Source of the DNA: an uncultured Alphaproteobacteria bacterium
GTDB lineage: Bacteria > Pseudomonadota > Alphaproteobacteria > Rs-D84
Assembly: GCA_934230415.1 (NCBI GenBank)
Contig: CAKQEW010000002.1
Coordinates: 62,001 to 126,000, forward strand
Length of the DNA: 64,000 bases
Direction: 5' to 3'
A program made the translations under genes and the position numbers. Below the pieces are notes generated by a model. That model saw only the letters and a program-made list of their open reading frames with translations, had not been told where the DNA came from and did not search any database. Below, piece by piece: positions 45,994 to 54,607 of the stretch. The first letter of the stretch is position 1, and each line of letters opens with the position of its first letter.

Positions 45994-46434
45994 ATGATGT
46001 TGCGATTAAAAATATGTACCACGGTTCTGTTTGTTTATGAAATTATTGCGGTGATATTGCTGTATGGGGCGCGTACATGTGGCGCGTTGTTCGGTATGAA
46101 TTTTTGTGCAACTGGCGCATTTAAATATTTCATTGTTTGCGCCGCAGTGCCAATGATTGGTGCCATAATTATAATGTGGGTGCGTGAAATCATCCATGCA
46201 CGCCGCCGGCGTTATTCGCCGATATCACGCGCATTTGGTGCGGCACGTGCGGTTGCGCGAAACGTCCGCGCCCGTGTGATGGAACATATTGACCAGGACG
46301 ATTTGGAAAAACTGATTGCGGGTGCGCTGGTGGTCGGGTTGCAGCGATATACATCACGTCACGCGTCTGATGCGGGTGAAAAATCGCCGGCCAAGAAAAC
46401 ATCGCGTCGTCGCCGTTCACAGCCCAAGAAATAA
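45994..46434 (+). CDS. hypothetical membrane protein with basic tail
   Basis: 146 aa. Two membrane helices (about residues 8-28 and 45-66) are followed by a strongly basic, soluble part: HARRRRY at the membrane border, a helical middle (ARAVARNVRARVMEHIDQDDL) and a tail ending KKTSRRRRSQPKK. It could contact nucleic acid or acidic lipid on the cytoplasmic side. No family is recognised. AAAGGGGC precedes the start, and a terminator follows. Confidence 0.65.
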   Translation: MMLRLKICTTVLFVYEIIAVILLYGARTCGALFGMNFCATGAFKYFIVCAAVPMIGAIIIMWVREIIHARRRRYSPISRAFGAARAVARNVRARVMEHIDQDDLEKLIAGALVVGLQRYTSRHASDAGEKSPAKKTSRRRRSQPKK

Positions 46435-46448
46435 TAAATACGTAATAA

Positions 46449-46480
46449 CAAAAAAATCCGCCATCGGCGGATTTTTTATT
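46449..46480. terminator. bidirectional terminator
   Basis: AAATCCGCC-ATC-GGCGGATTT with A-run left and T-run right. It serves the membrane-protein gene and the minus-strand tRNA-Thr. Confidence 0.85.
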
Positions 46481-46481
46481 C

Positions 46482-46557
46482 TGGTGCCAGTTGTCGGACT
46501 TGAACCAACGACCCTCTGATTACAAATCAGATGCTCTACCAGCTGAGCTAAACTGGC
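46482..46557 (-). tRNA. trnT: tRNA-Thr (TGT)
   Basis: 76 nt with acceptor GCCAGTT/AACTGGC, anticodon loop TTTGTAA (anticodon TGT), T loop GTTCAAGTC and an encoded CCA. Unlike the other three tRNAs in the window, it has no partial copy nearby. Confidence 0.95.
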
Positions 46558-46664
46558 AACGGGCTTTACTATACAGTGTTCTGATTCTGATTTCAAGTAT
46601 AAAAATTTATAAATTGCTTGATTTTATTTCTGAACGATAAAAAATATATCCAAAAGGGTAACAG

Positions 46665-47909
46665 ATGATTAAATTACCAGAATTATTGGCACCGGCCGGG
46701 ACGCTGGACGCGTTCAAAACGGCGATTTTATACGGCGCAGATGCGATTTATGCGGGTTTGCCGGGTTTTTCAATGCGTGCACGTGCCAAGATTACCGTGG
46801 AAGAAGTCAAACAGGGCATAGAACTGGCACATGCGGCGGGCAAGAAAGTTTATCTGGCATTTAATCTGTTTGCGCATGACCGCGATTTTGCAAATATGGA
46901 CCGGGTCAGTGATATTATAAATTACCTGGCGCCGGATGCACTGATTGTGGCCGACCCGGGCGTTATGATGTGGGTGCGTGCGCATCACCCTGATATGCCA
47001 ATCCACGTATCAACCCAGGCGAACATTTGTTCCGCCGCATCGGTCAAGTTCTGGCAGAACGCCGGCGCAAAATTGTGCGTCCTTGCGCGCGAGGTTTCAT
47101 TCCCAGAATTCCGTGCAATTCGTGCGGCGTGTCCGGATGTTGGTCTGGAAATATTCGTCCATGGTGCCATGTGTATGAGTTATTCGGGCCGTTGCCTGTT
47201 GTCCAATTTTATCACCGGTCGTCCCGCAAATCGTGGCGCATGCGCGCAATTGTGCCGGTGGAAATACGATGTTATTTTGCGTGAATGTGAATCCGGCATA
47301 GAGATGCCGTTAATGCAAGATGAACGCGGCGCATACATTATGAATTCGCGCGATTTGTGCCTGATGCCACATTTGGCAGAAATCATTTCTGCGCATCCCG
47401 ATTCGTTAAAGATAGAAGGCCGCAATCGCAGTGAATATTACGTCGGGCGTGTTACACATGCATATCGCACCGCGATGGATGCGTATGCCGCCGACCCGGA
47501 ACATTTTAACCCGGCGCCGTTTATGGATGAACTGAACCAGTTGGAAACGCGTGGATACACCACGGCATTCTTTGATGGAAACTTGGGGCCGGATGCGCAT
47601 AATTACGAAACCACGCGTTCAACATCTGATTGGCATGCGGCGGGCGTGATTACGGCGCGCGCGGTGGATAATATTACACTGGAATTGCGAAACGAAATTC
47701 GCGCCGGGGGTGACATAATGTTCGTGTTGCCGGGTGTGGCCATGGGTGTCACCGTGCATTTACCACAAATCATAAATGCAAAAAATGGCGATGTGTTGCC
47801 AAAAATGTCGGCGGGCCAACATAACAGTATCACAATACCGCGTCAATGGATTCCGGCGGAATTCTGGGAAAAATTTGTGCCATACATTTTGGCATACCAG
47901 CATAAATAA
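46665..47909 (+). CDS. trhP: peptidase U32-family protein (TrhP/YegQ-like)
   Basis: 414 aa. It opens KLPELLAPAGTLDAFKTAIL and has the U32 signature EIFVHGAMCMSYSGRCLLSN followed by the Cys-containing NRGACAQLCRWKY. Despite the family name, YegQ/TrhP-type members support prephenate-dependent 5-hydroxyuridine formation at tRNA position 34, using an iron-sulfur cluster. The C-terminal beta domain (about 325-414) is present. The length fits TrhP rather than the longer RlhA. Confidence 0.85.
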   Translation: MIKLPELLAPAGTLDAFKTAILYGADAIYAGLPGFSMRARAKITVEEVKQGIELAHAAGKKVYLAFNLFAHDRDFANMDRVSDIINYLAPDALIVADPGVMMWVRAHHPDMPIHVSTQANICSAASVKFWQNAGAKLCVLAREVSFPEFRAIRAACPDVGLEIFVHGAMCMSYSGRCLLSNFITGRPANRGACAQLCRWKYDVILRECESGIEMPLMQDERGAYIMNSRDLCLMPHLAEIISAHPDSLKIEGRNRSEYYVGRVTHAYRTAMDAYAADPEHFNPAPFMDELNQLETRGYTTAFFDGNLGPDAHNYETTRSTSDWHAAGVITARAVDNITLELRNEIRAGGDIMFVLPGVAMGVTVHLPQIINAKNGDVLPKMSAGQHNSITIPRQWIPAEFWEKFVPYILAYQHK

Positions 47910-47931
47910 ATTTTGCAAGAAAAAGATTTCT

Positions 47932-47959
47932 TTGACTTTATTCCCATAATAGGTATATC
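47932..47959 (+). promoter_or_regulatory. promoter of outer-membrane protein gene at 48080
   Basis: TTGACT (47932-47937), 16 nt spacer, TATATC (47954-47959). Confidence 0.5.
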
Positions 47960-47991
47960 CTGATGGATGTTCATGTCACCAAAGCGCACTG

Positions 47992-48042
47992 TTGCCAATA
48001 ATGGGCGGTGTGGATATGGACCCCGGTCTTGCCAATAATGGG
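47992..48042 (+). repeat. direct repeat TTGCCAATAATGGG in 5' leader
   Basis: Two exact 14-nt copies (47992-48005 and 48029-48042), 37 nt apart, between the promoter and the ribosome site of the outer-membrane gene. It is a possible regulator or small-RNA target. Confidence 0.6.
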
Positions 48043-48079
48043 GGCCGTGGCATTTCATCACAACCAAGGAGTTAATTTG

Positions 48080-49183
48080 ATGAAAAAAACAATTACGTTG
48101 GCGACAGCAGTGGCTGCGCTGACTGCGCCGGCGATGGCGGCAAATATTCCAGGGCCGTATTCCACGGTTAATAACATGGAAAATCCGTTGTACCTGCCAA
48201 AACAGAATATGTTTTATTCTAAATTGTCCAACGGCATTATGTTAAAGGTCGCCGATGATTCATGGGCGCATCGCGAAAAAGGACACGATGGTTCGTTTGA
48301 ATTCCCAATTCTGCGTGTCCAAGAAGAAATGGGTTATGGTATTACAGATCGTTGGGCGGCACATTTTATGTTGCAGTATACCCACGATAACGATATTGGT
48401 CGTACCGGTCTGTCCGGCGGCCGTTTGGGTACAACGTACCGTATCTTGAACCTGTATCATGGGTTCGTATGGGATGTGTATGGTGATATCCATTTGGGCG
48501 GTGTCGGTGAAATGCGTGGCACATATAATGTAAAGGGTAATTTACAAAACCCAAGCAGTGTATACGGCGTGTTTGACTATGACAACTATTCCGATGGTAT
48601 GTGGGGTTTCCATGCTGGGACCAAATTTGGTCATGTATGGGACAAATTCACGGCCCAGGCATTTGTTGAAATCTTGCAAACATTTGGTGGCGACAATAAC
48701 ATGATACGTGTTATTGGCGACAAAACACCATTTGGTTCAATCTCATTGAGTGGTGGGATGACCGGTGTTATGTCTACGGCAACCCAATTGGCATTGTTCG
48801 GTGCCCCCAGCCAGATTTCTGCGAAATTAAAGGGTTATACGGATGTCAGTGCCGGGGTCCAGGGATTTTATCAATTCTCGGACCGGTGGAGCACCGGCGG
48901 TTGGTTCAAATTCAACCGTCATTCGGACAAGGGGATAAAAGAAATCACCAGCTATATTCCATCTGCATTGACGCCATTGAAACTGGCCCTGGAACAGCAG
49001 TTGGCGAATATGAAGGATGGTTGGGATGAATACGTTATTGGTGCATCTGTGTCAAACCAGTTGACCGATAACACCCAGGTCACCCTGTATGGCGAATATA
49101 CATTTGACGACTCGCATCGTAAATCCCAAAACGGGACAGATGTAAAGGCGGAATTTGGTGTTCGCTTGAACTTTACGTTCTAA
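48080..49183 (+). CDS. outer-membrane beta-barrel protein
   Basis: 367 aa from ATG 48080, after CAAGGAG. A signal peptide (cleaved after ...TAPAMAA) is followed by amphipathic strands rich in Tyr, Trp and Phe, ending VKAEFGVRLNFTF with the C-terminal Phe of barrel proteins. The sequence has transporter/porin character (for example MGYGITDRWAAHFMLQYTHD). The exact family is not recognised. It is a single gene with promoter, leader repeat and terminator. Confidence 0.75.
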   Translation: MKKTITLATAVAALTAPAMAANIPGPYSTVNNMENPLYLPKQNMFYSKLSNGIMLKVADDSWAHREKGHDGSFEFPILRVQEEMGYGITDRWAAHFMLQYTHDNDIGRTGLSGGRLGTTYRILNLYHGFVWDVYGDIHLGGVGEMRGTYNVKGNLQNPSSVYGVFDYDNYSDGMWGFHAGTKFGHVWDKFTAQAFVEILQTFGGDNNMIRVIGDKTPFGSISLSGGMTGVMSTATQLALFGAPSQISAKLKGYTDVSAGVQGFYQFSDRWSTGGWFKFNRHSDKGIKEITSYIPSALTPLKLALEQQLANMKDGWDEYVIGASVSNQLTDNTQVTLYGEYTFDDSHRKSQNGTDVKAEFGVRLNFTF

Positions 49184-49210
49184 AAATAAAAAACAAAAAA
49201 TATTGGACTG

Positions 49211-49243
49211 ACAACCCCGCCATGTGGCGGGGTTGTGTTTTAC
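49211..49243 (+). terminator. Rho-independent terminator
   Basis: ACAACCCCGCC-ATGT-GGCGGGGTTGT followed by GTTTTA. Confidence 0.85.
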
Positions 49244-49250
49244 TAAATTC

Positions 49251-49279
49251 TTTTATCATGGAAATTTTTATGATATAAT
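49251..49279 (+). promoter_or_regulatory. promoter of outer-membrane gene, twin of 28877-28905
   Basis: TTTTAT box, 17 nt spacer, TATAAT (49274-49279) in the extended TTATGATATAAT. The stretch is nearly identical to the one before the surface gene at 28923. Confidence 0.5.
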
Positions 49280-49303
49280 ACTGGCAAAGGAAATGGATCC
49301 ATC

Positions 49304-50398
49304 ATGAAAAAGTTCAGTTTTTTTGCCACCTGTGTGGGTGCGATTGCCGGCGTATCATTTGGTGCGAATGCGGCGTATCCCATATATAACGCGGCGTACC
49401 AGGCAACCAATGCCCAGGGCCAGGTTATAAACCTGCCGGCGAACAGCCGCATTGTCGCGACAACCACGGGCGGAACAATGATTAACACCAACGCGGCCCA
49501 GAATACGCGGGTCACGGGTGCATTGCCACGTGTTGGATCATCGGCCACCAGTGCAGGTCGTAAATATTACCAGGCATCTGATTATGACCGCCTGGCGGAC
49601 AGTGGGCTGTACATCGGTCTGTCGGCGGGGTATTCGGCGTCCATTATGGGCGGAATGAGTGCGGATTACGCCGGCGAAGATAAATCATACGCGGTTCCAG
49701 GTGCGTTCAAACGTGCGGATTTTTCATCGGACACCGTAATTCCATTACAGGTTTCAATTGGTGCGGCAATTAATAATGACGTGCGTGTTGACTTTTCGTA
49801 TACGCGTTATTCTGGATTGGGGTACCCAGATACGGTTGAAACCGCCGATGGCAACGGCAGCTATGTCACCGGCCGGGTCAGTGGTGGTGCAATCACGGCG
49901 AATGCAACGATGCTGAACGTGTATTACAATATTGATTCATATACGGGATATTTGGCGGGTGGTTCATTGCGGCCGTATATTGGTGCCGGGGTTGGTATGT
50001 CGCTGAATACGATTGCCGACTATGTCGTATACGACCCAACACATTATTATATCATAGAAAATTTAAGCACGGCGGCGGCTGGTGATTTGACCACGATTTC
50101 TGATATTTACGCGTATCACAATGGTGGCACCACAGAACAGTTGGCGTTTTCATTAGAAGGTGGTATTACCACTGAATTGGATGGTGGGATAAAGTTGGAC
50201 TTCTTTGTTCGTTATGCCAACCTGGGCAAGGTTAAAACATCGGGCAGTATCGTCGTATCCCAAACCGAATGGTTAAGTGACGGCAACGGCAAAGAATACC
50301 AGGCCCCGTATGACAGCGTGTTCCACTATACAAACTGGTACGAAAGTGCGCGTTTGGGATTGGTTGATATTGGTATCCGTGCCCGCTTGCAGTTCTAG
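49304..50398 (+). CDS. outer-membrane surface antigen-like beta-barrel protein
   Basis: 364 aa. A signal peptide (cleaved after ...SFGANAA) and a ~70-residue Ala/Thr/Asn-rich linker lead to an eight-strand-type barrel starting SGLYIGLSAGYSASIMGG. Strands such as DVRVDFSYTRYSGLG and YIGAGVGMSLNTIADY are typical of the surface antigen 2/opacity family. It ends LGLVDIGIRARLQF with a terminal Phe. It probably heads a two-gene unit with the protein at 50431. Confidence 0.8.
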   Translation: MKKFSFFATCVGAIAGVSFGANAAYPIYNAAYQATNAQGQVINLPANSRIVATTTGGTMINTNAAQNTRVTGALPRVGSSATSAGRKYYQASDYDRLADSGLYIGLSAGYSASIMGGMSADYAGEDKSYAVPGAFKRADFSSDTVIPLQVSIGAAINNDVRVDFSYTRYSGLGYPDTVETADGNGSYVTGRVSGGAITANATMLNVYYNIDSYTGYLAGGSLRPYIGAGVGMSLNTIADYVVYDPTHYYIIENLSTAAAGDLTTISDIYAYHNGGTTEQLAFSLEGGITTELDGGIKLDFFVRYANLGKVKTSGSIVVSQTEWLSDGNGKEYQAPYDSVFHYTNWYESARLGLVDIGIRARLQF

Positions 50399-50430
50399 GG
50401 TTGCAGTGACCAGAGTAGGGGGGAGAGAGA

Positions 50431-52104
50431 ATGAAATCGCATTATTATCTATTATCTATTATCTGTGCTCTATGCTCTGTCTCGGCCGATGCCGCAGTGC
50501 GTGTCGGTAATGCATCGCGCAGCTATGCCAGTGGGTATCAACAGGTAAATGCCCAGCGTGAACAGGTCGCCATGGCGGCCCAGCAGCCAATTGCCACCAC
50601 CCAATCAGCGGATATGGAAACAAATCTGCCGGTGCGGGTTGCAAACCAGGAACTGGCCCAGAAATTATCGCGTGGCGAAACCGACAGTCGCACCAGTATT
50701 GAACGTCTGGAATCATGCGCAATGATTTATCCAAATGGTGAATTCGCATGGGATTCGCCAACGGTCGGGACCCGTGCCGGCACGTCATCAACATGCGTTG
50801 CGGTGGTTGAATTGCGTGTGCCGGGGTCTATGGTTGGTTCAAACCAGGCCGAAGTAACACTGGCGCATGCGAACCTGGCGGCGGGCGATGCGTTTAAGTG
50901 CAATATATCAGAATTTCCAGAGGCAACATATACCCAGGCGGCGGGCGCGGTTACATTTCCCGCGGATAATCCGCCAACGCGTGATGACGTTGTAAAGGTT
51001 TTGAACCAGGAACAGAAGCAAAACGCCGGATTGCGTATTGCGGCGGGTGCCCTGGTCGGCAGTTTGGCCGGCAACGCCGCCGGCAAGAACGAGGTTGGTC
51101 AAGATGGCCTGTTTGGTACCGGTCGCGATAAAACCAAGAGCACGGTAATCGGTGGCCTGTCTGGGGCGGCATTGATGGCGACAAACGCATACGCGGGTAA
51201 AACGGCGGGTGACACAATACTGTCGGCGGGTGTGAATGCGGCGGGTGGCGCGTTGGTTGGTAATATCGCGGCCAGTGGCGAATCCGTGTTGCGCATTGAA
51301 AAATGCACCGTTGACGGCAGTGATACAACATGCCTGTGGGGTATGATTATATCCAGTAAAGATTTAGAAGCGAACCAGGTCGCGTTCCAAAACATCAGTG
51401 ACAGCCAGAGCGCATTGGTGTGTAAACGTCCTGGTGATGGTGATGCAGGCACAGCGGGTGTGGAATGCGAATCAAAACAGTTGGTAAATGTTCAGCTGGC
51501 GGACTATAAAGACAAAACCCCCGAAGAGGCCAGTGCGGAGCAATACATAAATTTGCCGAGTGATAAGTATTATTACTATGATGCCAGCACTAAAACAATG
51601 AAAACAGACAAGGGCGGCAGCGATAGAACACCATATGCAAAAATTTCCAAGGCGGGTCTTGCCGGTGACCGTTTCGCCGCGATGGTTGTTGGCGTCCCGG
51701 ACAAGGCATTTGGTATGAAACAGGCCGACTGGAACAAATGGCGTGCGAATAATCATAATGCCCGGGTTGTTGGGCGTACGGCAACCGGTGGTGCGTACAC
51801 GTTACAGAATACCGCAGATTACAACATTGATAATTTTTACCCAATATCAATTGGGGCCGAAGATGGCGATATCATTGATCTGAATAACAAGGCCCGGTTA
51901 AAGGGTACACTGATTGGTACCGGTGCGGGTGGCGCATTGGGGGCATTTTCTGGATACCAGGGCGCCCAATCAGACATAGAAGATCGTTGGGTCACGGCGG
52001 TTCGCGAATATAACGATTCTTTGCAGAAAGTGTATTGTGCAACCGGCAAACGATTCCTGGGTTATTATAACGATCAGGTTGTTATCCAAGGTTTATCTGA
52101 ATAA
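50431..52104 (+). CDS. exported glycine-zipper-containing protein of unknown function
   Basis: 557 aa. A signal peptide (about residues 1-21) is followed by a Gln/Ala-rich region. A folded part from about residue 85 holds a few Cys residues. Two Gly-zipper-like stretches follow: ALVGSLAGNAAGKN with GGLSGAALMATNAYAG, and near the C-terminus LIGTGAGGALGAFSGYQGAQ. Such segments insert into or span membranes in small envelope proteins. It lies 32 nt after the barrel gene and is probably cotranscribed. No family is recognised. Confidence 0.7.
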   Translation: MKSHYYLLSIICALCSVSADAAVRVGNASRSYASGYQQVNAQREQVAMAAQQPIATTQSADMETNLPVRVANQELAQKLSRGETDSRTSIERLESCAMIYPNGEFAWDSPTVGTRAGTSSTCVAVVELRVPGSMVGSNQAEVTLAHANLAAGDAFKCNISEFPEATYTQAAGAVTFPADNPPTRDDVVKVLNQEQKQNAGLRIAAGALVGSLAGNAAGKNEVGQDGLFGTGRDKTKSTVIGGLSGAALMATNAYAGKTAGDTILSAGVNAAGGALVGNIAASGESVLRIEKCTVDGSDTTCLWGMIISSKDLEANQVAFQNISDSQSALVCKRPGDGDAGTAGVECESKQLVNVQLADYKDKTPEEASAEQYINLPSDKYYYYDASTKTMKTDKGGSDRTPYAKISKAGLAGDRFAAMVVGVPDKAFGMKQADWNKWRANNHNARVVGRTATGGAYTLQNTADYNIDNFYPISIGAEDGDIIDLNNKARLKGTLIGTGAGGALGAFSGYQGAQSDIEDRWVTAVREYNDSLQKVYCATGKRFLGYYNDQVVIQGLSE

Positions 52105-52130
52105 AAAACGCGCCATCGGCGCGTTTTTTT
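52104..52130. terminator. bidirectional terminator
   Basis: AACGCGCC-ATC-GGCGCGTT with A-run left and T-run right, between the plus-strand envelope gene and glyS. It overlaps the glyS 3' end slightly. Confidence 0.85.
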
Positions 52131-53490
52131 ATGCATTAATGATTTCTGTTACGCGACGCGGAACATCGGCAATGGCAACGCGTTCCTGGCTCATGTCATC
52201 GCGATGGCGCAGGGTAACCGTACCATCTTCCAGTGTTTGGTGATCAACAGTGATACAAACCGGTGTGCCGATTTCATCGTGCCGGCGATAGTTTTTACCG
52301 ATGTTGCCAGAATTTTCCAATTCAATACGACCAATGTGCAACGCGCGCAACGCGTTTTCAATATCGTTCGCGGTCTGGACCAATTCTGGAACATTGCGTG
52401 CCAATGGAATAACCGCCGCCTTGACCGGGGCCAATTTTGGTTTCAGTTTCAAAACTGTACGGGTCTTGCCATCGGGCAGTGTTTCTTCGGTATACGCCTC
52501 TATCATAACGGCCAACATTGCACGGTTCACACCCATTGCGGTTTCAATAACGTATGGGATGAAACTTTCGCCACTTTGTGGGTCAGAATACGCCAATTTA
52601 ACCGTGCTGTCGTGGTTTTCCATAACATGCGCAGAAATCTTAAATTCATTTTGTGCCTTGGTATGCGACCCCAGGTCAAAGTCTTGGCGGTTGTGGACGC
52701 CTTCTACTTCGTCAAAACCATCTGGGAATTCGTATTCAATGTCGCCTGCGGCCTTGGCATAGTGGGCCAGTTTTTCGTGTGGCGTAAAGCGCAATTTTTC
52801 CGCCGGAATCCCCAAGACATTTGTCCACCACGCCATACGTGTTTTTTTCCATTCTGCGAAATATTTTTCGTCATCCGCCGGGTTGATAAAGTACTGCATT
52901 TCTGCCTGTTCAAATTCGCGCATACGGAACACAAATCCGCGTGGTGAAATTTCATTACGGAACGCCTTGCCTATTTGGGCAATACCAAATGGCAATTTAT
53001 GTGGACACGCATCCAACACATTTTTGAAATTCACATATGTTGTGGTCGCTGTTTCTGGGCGCAGGTACGCATTGATTGCACCATCGGCGGTTGCCCCAAT
53101 GGACAGCCCCATCATCAACTGGTACGCGCGTGGGGCGGTAATATCCGTACTGCCACAATTATCGCATTTGGTTGGATCTTTCATTTTATCCTGGCGCATG
53201 CGGGCACCACACTTTTTGCATTCAACCAGTGGGTCGGAAAAGCTGCCTTCGTGGCCAGAATATTTCCACATCAGACGATTAGAAATCAATGCCGCATCCA
53301 GCCCCTCTATATCATTGCGGGAATAAATCATGGCGTTCCACCATGCATTTTTAATATTCTTCATCAGTTCAACGCCATATGGACCGTAATCGTATGCACC
53401 CCCCAGGCCGCCATAGATTTCAGAACCGGTGAAAATAAAACCGCGTCGCTTGCACAATGCGACAATATCATTAACTGTTTTTGCTGGCAT
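52129..53490 (-). CDS. glyS: glycyl-tRNA synthetase, single-chain (alpha2) type
   Basis: 453 aa. N-terminal ALCKRRGFIFTGSEIYGGLG and YDYGPYGVELMKNIKNAWW are the class II alpha2 GlyRS opening. A zinc-ribbon insertion has CKKCG and CDNCG (about residues 90-118). Motif 2 is around FRNEISPRGFVFRMREFEQ, and motif 3 with the anticodon domain follows. Most proteobacteria, including alphaproteobacteria, use the unrelated alpha2-beta2 enzyme (GlyQ/GlyS), so this form is notable. The symbol glyS here denotes the single-chain enzyme. Confidence 0.93.
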   Translation of the reverse strand: MPAKTVNDIVALCKRRGFIFTGSEIYGGLGGAYDYGPYGVELMKNIKNAWWNAMIYSRNDIEGLDAALISNRLMWKYSGHEGSFSDPLVECKKCGARMRQDKMKDPTKCDNCGSTDITAPRAYQLMMGLSIGATADGAINAYLRPETATTTYVNFKNVLDACPHKLPFGIAQIGKAFRNEISPRGFVFRMREFEQAEMQYFINPADDEKYFAEWKKTRMAWWTNVLGIPAEKLRFTPHEKLAHYAKAAGDIEYEFPDGFDEVEGVHNRQDFDLGSHTKAQNEFKISAHVMENHDSTVKLAYSDPQSGESFIPYVIETAMGVNRAMLAVMIEAYTEETLPDGKTRTVLKLKPKLAPVKAAVIPLARNVPELVQTANDIENALRALHIGRIELENSGNIGKNYRRHDEIGTPVCITVDHQTLEDGTVTLRHRDDMSQERVAIADVPRRVTEIINA

Positions 53491-53552
53491 TTTTATCCTC
53501 TATTTTTAACGCACCAATTATTATACTGTTTTTGCATATTTGCAACAAAAAG

Positions 53553-53577
53553 AAACGGGGCGCGCGCCCCGTTTTAT
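53553..53577 (-). terminator. terminator of the ferredoxin gene
   Basis: AACGGGGCGC/GCGCCCCGTT hairpin, with TTTCTTTTTG following on the minus strand. Confidence 0.75.
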
Positions 53578-53593
53578 CTGTACCAGTGCTTTT

Positions 53594-53776
53594 TTACTGT
53601 ACATCTGGGGCAATTGCCGCAACCGGGCATACCGCCGCGCATGTACCACATGAAATGCACTTTGCTGGGTCAATAACACATTTGCCATCGGCCGCGGTTG
53701 CAATCGCGCATACCGGGCATGCGCCAGTACATGTGTGGCAACCAATGCATTTTGCTGGGTCAATCTTGTACGCCAT
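53594..53776 (-). CDS. 2[4Fe-4S] ferredoxin
   Basis: 60 aa. Two CX2CX2CX3C clusters, CIGCHTCTGACP and CISCGTCAAVCP, sit in a near-duplicated structure (DPAKCI occurs twice), as in clostridial-type ferredoxins. It is a low-potential electron carrier, usual in anaerobes. It lies 23 nt downstream of the Bax-inhibitor-type gene's stop, so may share its transcript. Confidence 0.93.
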   Translation of the reverse strand: MAYKIDPAKCIGCHTCTGACPVCAIATAADGKCVIDPAKCISCGTCAAVCPVAAIAPDVQ

Positions 53777-53799
53777 TTCTTGTCCTTTTATGTTTGTAA

Positions 53800-54543
53800 T
53801 TAATCACGGTTAAACAGGCTCAACAGATACTGGAACATTGCAATGAATGAAATATACAGGTGCAATGCCCCCAATACCGCCAACTGGTTTTTCTGGTGTT
53901 CATTATCCGCAATCGCATTATATGCATACTTCAAATTCTGCATATCATACGCGGTAAACAGGGCGAATACCAAAATACCGACCAGGCATACGATTGTACC
54001 AAATGTGCCACCAACCAGTGCCGGCCATATGAACGATGCCAATCCAACCAGAATTAATCCAATCATGCCCATGAACAAGAATATGCCCAAGAACGACAGG
54101 TTTTTAACAGTTTTATATCCGAACAATGCCATGCATGCGAACATCGCCGCCGCCAGCACAAACGCCGACAGGATTGTGAACGGATTTGTCGTAATTGCGA
54201 TAATCAACAGCGGTGTCATCACAATGCCCAATGTTGCCGCATAGATAAACAGCAACGCTGCTGCCTTGGCCGGTGACATTGAAAACGCACGTGCCTGGGC
54301 CCAGATGGACAATGCCAATCCGCCGAACATCAGGACATAATAAAACGCCGACATGCCTGTTTCGGAAAACAGCATTCCCCACAGTGGGGTTGCCATTGTA
54401 ACAAATGCCGCCAGTGCCGTCACACCAACCGCACCAAACATTAACGCAAAAATTCGTTTCAGATACAGGCCCATACCATCTGCTGCACGTGGTGAACGTA
54501 CGCTGGCCGTGACTGTTCTGACTCTTGATTTCTTTTCGGTCAT
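53800..54543 (-). CDS. Bax inhibitor-1/YccA-family membrane protein
   Basis: 247 aa from ATG 54543, preceded by AAGGAG; the longer frame to 54666 has no site. Seven membrane segments span about residues 25-245, with the family's acidic loop near the C-terminal helices (FTAYDMQNLKYAYN). Members are proton/calcium leak channels or FtsH modulators in the inner membrane. It is divergent from lgt, sharing a 64-bp promoter region. Confidence 0.88.
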   Translation of the reverse strand: MTEKKSRVRTVTASVRSPRAADGMGLYLKRIFALMFGAVGVTALAAFVTMATPLWGMLFSETGMSAFYYVLMFGGLALSIWAQARAFSMSPAKAAALLFIYAATLGIVMTPLLIIAITTNPFTILSAFVLAAAMFACMALFGYKTVKNLSFLGIFLFMGMIGLILVGLASFIWPALVGGTFGTIVCLVGILVFALFTAYDMQNLKYAYNAIADNEHQKNQLAVLGALHLYISFIAMFQYLLSLFNRD

Positions 54544-54607
54544 AACTTTCTCCTTGTTATTCACCGAATATATAATACAATGCCACCGTAAATTCAAGAG
54601 ATTTAAC

